From assembly GCF_019904155.1 (NCBI RefSeq), contig NZ_JAHCMB010000202.1:1-64000 (forward strand): 64,000 bases of DNA. Direction: 5' to 3'. Of this stretch, positions 61,101 to 64,000 are shown in pieces. The position numbers and the translations under genes are program-made. The notes beneath the pieces are model-generated. The model did no database searches. It was not told the DNA's origin and saw only the letters and a program-made list of their open reading frames with translations. The stretch's first letter is position 1. Each line of letters opens with the position of its first letter. Source of the stretch: Paenibacillus sinensis (GTDB taxonomy: Bacteria > Bacillota > Bacilli > Paenibacillales > Paenibacillaceae).

Positions 61101-63991
61101 CCTTCCTCACTGATTTCTTGGGAGTTCAAAAGATCAATGTTAAAGGGTTGTTCACCATGTATTTTCTGATATATGACGCCATCTACGCACGGGAAGACAG
61201 TCCTGAGGCTATCATGTCTCTGTATAAGCTTACTTAATGTCGCCTGTATCTGTTCCAGATGGATTGTTCCCTGCAGTTCCATAGCAGACACCAGGTTGTA
61301 TGCCGTACTCGCAGTGTCCAATTGCTGAAGGTAGTAGATTCTTTGTTGCGCAGAGGACACCGGGTATAATTCCATCGGTGTTGCTTTCGGAATAGTCAAC
61401 GTTCCTTGTTGTTCTTGTTTTGTGCTTCTTATCAAATCTGCTATCTTTCGAATGCTCAGTCGTTCAAACACATCTACTATAGAAATTTTGACATTCATAA
61501 GCTTGTTTATCTTGGCCACTACTTTGGTAACATTCAAAGAATGTCCGCCATATTCAAAGAAACTCGCGTCTATTCCAATAATCTCCTTCTCTGTAGAGAG
61601 CACCTCGGACCAGATCTCAACTAATCTACTCTCAACTTCATCGGTTGGAGCGGTGTATTGGGATACAGGTGTAATAGACGGCTTAGGCAACCGGTGCATG
61701 TCAAGCTTTCCGTGAATGGTCAGCGGGATTTCATCAATTTCCACAAAGCTTGAAGGGATCATATACTCAGGCAAAGCCGAGGAAAGGAACTTCTTTAATT
61801 CCACACTTTCAATCGCTTGGGCCTGGCTCTTCCTAACATAATAAGCCCATAGCATTTTTTCCTGATTCCTAGATTCATTGCCTTCCCGTTCTTTCGCGAT
61901 AACTACCGCAGTATGAATATTTGGAAATTTTATTAGAGCATTTTCAATTTCGCCCAATTCGATACGGTAGCCTCTGATTTTAATCTGATGGTCCGATCTT
62001 CCCAAAAACTCTAAGTTCCCGTCGGGCAACCAACGAACCAAATCACCTGTCTTGTAAAGCTTCCCTTCGTTCTCAAACGGGTTGTCAATAAATTTTTCTG
62101 CGGATAGACCATCATTTCTTAAGTAACCGCGGCTCGATACTCCGTCTCCCGATATACATAACTCGCCGACCGTTTCAAGAGGCTGCAGCGCATTATACTT
62201 ATTGAGGACATATAGCTTCGTATTCATAATCGGTTTACCGATAAGCGCTTTTCCGTTCAACGGGATATCTTTGCAGAACGTCGACAAAACAGAGCATTCG
62301 GATACACCGTACTCTATAACAAGTTCAGTGGATTTGAATTTCTCTTTGCTTTTCAGAATAATATCCGGACGAATGCGATCTCCTGCCAGCACAACGGTTC
62401 TTACCGATTTGAAATCATCGCCGGAAAGATGTTCGAGCATCTCTTCATAAAGTACAGGAACGCTGGCGAAATGGGTCACCCCGTTTGTTCGGATAGCTTC
62501 GCTCAACATCTCCATATCATTCGCCCGGTTATCTTCCAAAGTGATTATGGTGGCCCCTGCAATCAGAGGCGTAAAGAACGTAGCGACAAAACCGTCGAAG
62601 CCGTATGGATTCAATTGCAAAATCACATCAGTTTCATTCAGACCATGTTCCATCCGTCTAAATTGCAAAGTGTTGATAACATTTCGATGTTCAATCAATA
62701 CTCCTTTGGGCTTGCCGGTAGTCCCCGAAGTGTAGATGACATAGGCAAGATTCTCCCACTTAGCCCTCTCCTCAAGATTACCGTCATGACAAAGGTGAAG
62801 TGGAAGCTGATGGAAATCGATCAACTGAACATCCTTCATTGCGAGCCGATGAGCAAAATTGTCTACATCTGACAATACGAGAGTCGTTCTGCTGTCCTGA
62901 ATAGTATATTGTATCCGTTCATCCGGATAGCTGGGGTCCACAGGCAAATATGCAGCTCCGGCCTTCATAACACCAAGAATCGAAGTATACATCTCCAGAG
63001 AAGGGGTCATCACCAGGGCAATAATGTCATTATTAACAACTCCGCATTGCCGCAGATAACGAGCGAGCTGATTCGCTTTCTGGTTAATTTCATCATAGGT
63101 TATATTGTCATAGGCAAATCTATCCCCTTGCTGCTTCAATAAGGAGATGCACACTTGTTCAGGATGTCTAATCACTTGCTCCTCGAACAAATCAATGATT
63201 GTTTGGTGTTCCCAATTGCATCGTCTCGCATCATTGAATTTATACAGTATCGTATTCATCTCATCTGCGCTCAGCACATTGAGATCAGCAATCCGCACCT
63301 CCGGCTTGTCCATAACTTGTGTCAAAATAGATTGAAACGCAGCAACAAATCTCTCGGCTTTTTCTTCAGTGAAGAGATGGGGACGATAACGGAAACCACC
63401 TTTTATTTGTCCATCGATCTGATGCAGCGAGAGCACCATTTCATTACTTTGTTCGGAGAGTACGGAAGCCAGGGTAGCCTCTTCATGAATATTCTCGTAA
63501 TAAAACATGATATGAAACAAGGAGTGAACAACATCTTGATCCAAATGTTCCATGATTTTGCGAATGGGATAAAATTGATTTTTATAGCCTTCCAGTACGG
63601 TTTCTCTGACTTGAATCAGGAACTCTTTGAAGGTTGAACCTTCTTCTATTTGATCCCTGAATACAACACAATTATTGTACGTTTGATCGCTTGCTCTCAG
63701 CGTTGGCGATGCTACGCAAATATCTTCGTGGTTCAAATACCGCGACAGCGTAAGCTTAAATACGGCCAAAAGTATCACATATATAGAGAGATCATTGCTT
63801 TTGCTCAAATATATTACTTTTTGTGCCAGAGACTCTTCCAGGCGAATATCTTTTTCAAAATAATGGTTGACGTAAGTTGAATTAGTATCATCCAGATAGA
63901 ATGTTTGCGGTGTTTCGCAGGATAATTTAGTTATCCAATAGTTTTTTGCCTGCTCAAATATCTCTGTTGTTTCCAAAACATCTTTGCTCAA
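58169..63991 (-). CDS. Two-module NRPS: half C - A - PCP - C - A - PCP
   Basis: Nonribosomal peptide synthetase of 1940 residues. Residues 1-240 are only the acceptor-side half of a C domain, without HHxxxDG. A1 (about 262-770) has YVIYTSGTTGKPKG and an unusual A5 motif EYGVSE; its pocket residues read D-G-A-A-V-A-E-V-L, which match no amino acid I know. PCP1: Ser818 in YGGHSL. C2 (about 875-1300): IIHHIIADG. A2 (about 1320-1815): pocket D-L-T-K-I-G-E-V-G, the asparagine code. PCP2: Ser1870 in IGGKSI. The start is a TTG at 63991, but the frame stays open to the edge, so the gene may begin outside. The end (LLKFIGDDDE) is acidic and may dock to the PKS. Confidence 0.9.
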   Translation of the reverse strand: MSKDVLETTEIFEQAKNYWITKLSCETPQTFYLDDTNSTYVNHYFEKDIRLEESLAQKVIYLSKSNDLSIYVILLAVFKLTLSRYLNHEDICVASPTLRASDQTYNNCVVFRDQIEEGSTFKEFLIQVRETVLEGYKNQFYPIRKIMEHLDQDVVHSLFHIMFYYENIHEEATLASVLSEQSNEMVLSLHQIDGQIKGGFRYRPHLFTEEKAERFVAAFQSILTQVMDKPEVRIADLNVLSADEMNTILYKFNDARRCNWEHQTIIDLFEEQVIRHPEQVCISLLKQQGDRFAYDNITYDEINQKANQLARYLRQCGVVNNDIIALVMTPSLEMYTSILGVMKAGAAYLPVDPSYPDERIQYTIQDSRTTLVLSDVDNFAHRLAMKDVQLIDFHQLPLHLCHDGNLEERAKWENLAYVIYTSGTTGKPKGVLIEHRNVINTLQFRRMEHGLNETDVILQLNPYGFDGFVATFFTPLIAGATIITLEDNRANDMEMLSEAIRTNGVTHFASVPVLYEEMLEHLSGDDFKSVRTVVLAGDRIRPDIILKSKEKFKSTELVIEYGVSECSVLSTFCKDIPLNGKALIGKPIMNTKLYVLNKYNALQPLETVGELCISGDGVSSRGYLRNDGLSAEKFIDNPFENEGKLYKTGDLVRWLPDGNLEFLGRSDHQIKIRGYRIELGEIENALIKFPNIHTAVVIAKEREGNESRNQEKMLWAYYVRKSQAQAIESVELKKFLSSALPEYMIPSSFVEIDEIPLTIHGKLDMHRLPKPSITPVSQYTAPTDEVESRLVEIWSEVLSTEKEIIGIDASFFEYGGHSLNVTKVVAKINKLMNVKISIVDVFERLSIRKIADLIRSTKQEQQGTLTIPKATPMELYPVSSAQQRIYYLQQLDTASTAYNLVSAMELQGTIHLEQIQATLSKLIQRHDSLRTVFPCVDGVIYQKIHGEQPFNIDLLNSQEISEEGIGRIIDNYNSSFDLSSGPLIKAGCIQMAADRLILLVIIHHIIADGISVQILIDEFMQLYGDAVLPKPEIQYKDYAVWQNNRMNELDAQRSYWLQRLAGNIPVIDLPYDFKRPNKKAFYGDSYRFALDAKELHHLKNIANEQSASTFMVMLSVFYLFLYKMTNQSQLIVGVPVSGRRNAEFDSIIGMFVNTLGLKLEMDSEMTFMELLQLVRDHSVNDFDNQEYPYENLVNDLVIGRVLNRNPLFDVMFNYQNIDIPEFNIPGLSINEYEFNRKISKFDLTLHCLEETAGFSLEFEFDTELFRSSTIRYFAACFKNLLLEIGQGQGGKKLHQYNVIPVEESHVFNDFNATITEYPAKATVVSLFEQQAHRRPDKLAVLGGDQERTFNEINHRSNVVANRLANKGIGSGSVVALLMDNSVELVIAILAILKTGAAYLPISMEYPQERKEYILSDSQAQAILTTEVIAQSNLWMQQKLSAVNILAIDSCLKDEPAEALYSFTSRCIPDDTAYVIYTSGSTGMPKGVVVKHSSLMNYVWWAANNYVRNEEINFPLFTSVAFDLTVTSIFTPLITGNSIIVFGEADHTLNLARVLQDERIGAVKLTPSHLSLVKHMKLSGQGIKRFIVGGESLSVKLANEIHDLFEGHVEIINEYGPTEATVGCMIHIFDKQSDTGLSVPIGRPADNCMIYLLDQFLHPVPTGVTGEIYIAGACLSKGYLGNRKLTEERFVSHPYIEGLLMYRTGDLAKMNHDGNIEYINRIDSQVKHRGYRLELTEIEHELLQIPGIERAIAAISQRENLEDREKELIAYIVADPQTTDQEIKIFLRNRLPQFMVPDRFIFVESIPTTPHGKVDYEGLSRMPAIARAQEDYFSPVPQNNLENRILMIWKEVLFLEHMRITDNFFDIGGKSIDILRLAARLEEEFQQEVPITVIFDNPTVAYLAEYFMSEGSLIEQVDLEIEESMQLLDENLLKFIGDDDE

Positions 63992-64000
63992 ATGTTCCCC

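Overview
The window looks like a chromosomal segment of a Gram-positive Firmicute, most probably Paenibacillus or a close relative. The reasons are strong AGGAGG-type ribosome binding sites, frequent TTG and GTG starts, Bacillales-style OpuA, GbsR and LacI genes, an S-layer-homology (SLH) anchored hydrolase, a stalk-domain (copper amine oxidase N-terminal) protein, a DUF2264/GH88/heparinase-type polysaccharide locus, and many compact intrinsic terminators. By eye most of the window is GC-rich. Two stretches are clearly AT-richer and look acquired: an AraC plus EamA exporter pair (about 24.5-26.3 kb) and the biosynthetic cluster that fills 48.2-64 kb. No tRNA, rRNA, CRISPR array, transposase or phage gene was seen.

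Layout. 0-9.4 kb is housekeeping and stress: guanine deaminase, the glycine betaine transporter OpuA (three genes) with a divergent GbsR-type regulator, an ElaA-type acetyltransferase with a guanylate-kinase-like protein, a candidate structured RNA, a TauE/SafE permease, a regulator joining an excisionase-type HTH to a binding-protein domain, and a 40-bp tandem repeat. 9.4-24.4 kb is a locus for breakdown of uronic-acid-containing polysaccharide: kduI, a DeoR regulator and kduD, then DUF2264, GH88 unsaturated glucuronyl hydrolase and heparinase II/III-like genes, an AraC regulator, a GH27 galactosidase and an unidentified 556-residue protein. No sugar transporter is in the locus. 24.5-28.9 kb holds the AraC/EamA pair and a GH1 6-phospho-beta-glucosidase with a divergent LacI regulator.

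28.9-47.5 kb is signalling and envelope: a class I cyclic-di-GMP riboswitch ahead of a large secreted glycoside-hydrolase-like protein, a heterodimeric ABC exporter, a three-gene hybrid kinase / response regulator / diguanylate cyclase operon, an SLH-anchored beta-lactamase-fold hydrolase, and a MacB-like ABC transporter facing its own two-component system. The diguanylate cyclase and the riboswitch in one neighbourhood suggest local c-di-GMP control of matrix or cell-wall functions.

48.2-64 kb (minus strand) is the most notable part: an NRPS/PKS hybrid natural-product cluster. In order of transcription it has a two-module NRPS (half C-A-PCP-C-A-PCP; second A domain code reads as asparagine), a KS/degenerate AT/degenerate KR with embedded C-methyltransferase/ACP/C megasynthase, a free acyl carrier protein, a radical SAM/SPASM protein with a PqqD-like tail, a B12-type radical SAM protein resembling the PhpK family, and possibly a GNAT acetyltransferase. 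The genes overlap or nearly touch, so they are probably one operon. The lost acyltransferase and ketoreductase motifs, a terminal condensation domain followed by a free carrier protein, and two radical SAM tailoring enzymes make it a good candidate for an undescribed metabolite. The cluster may continue past the right edge.
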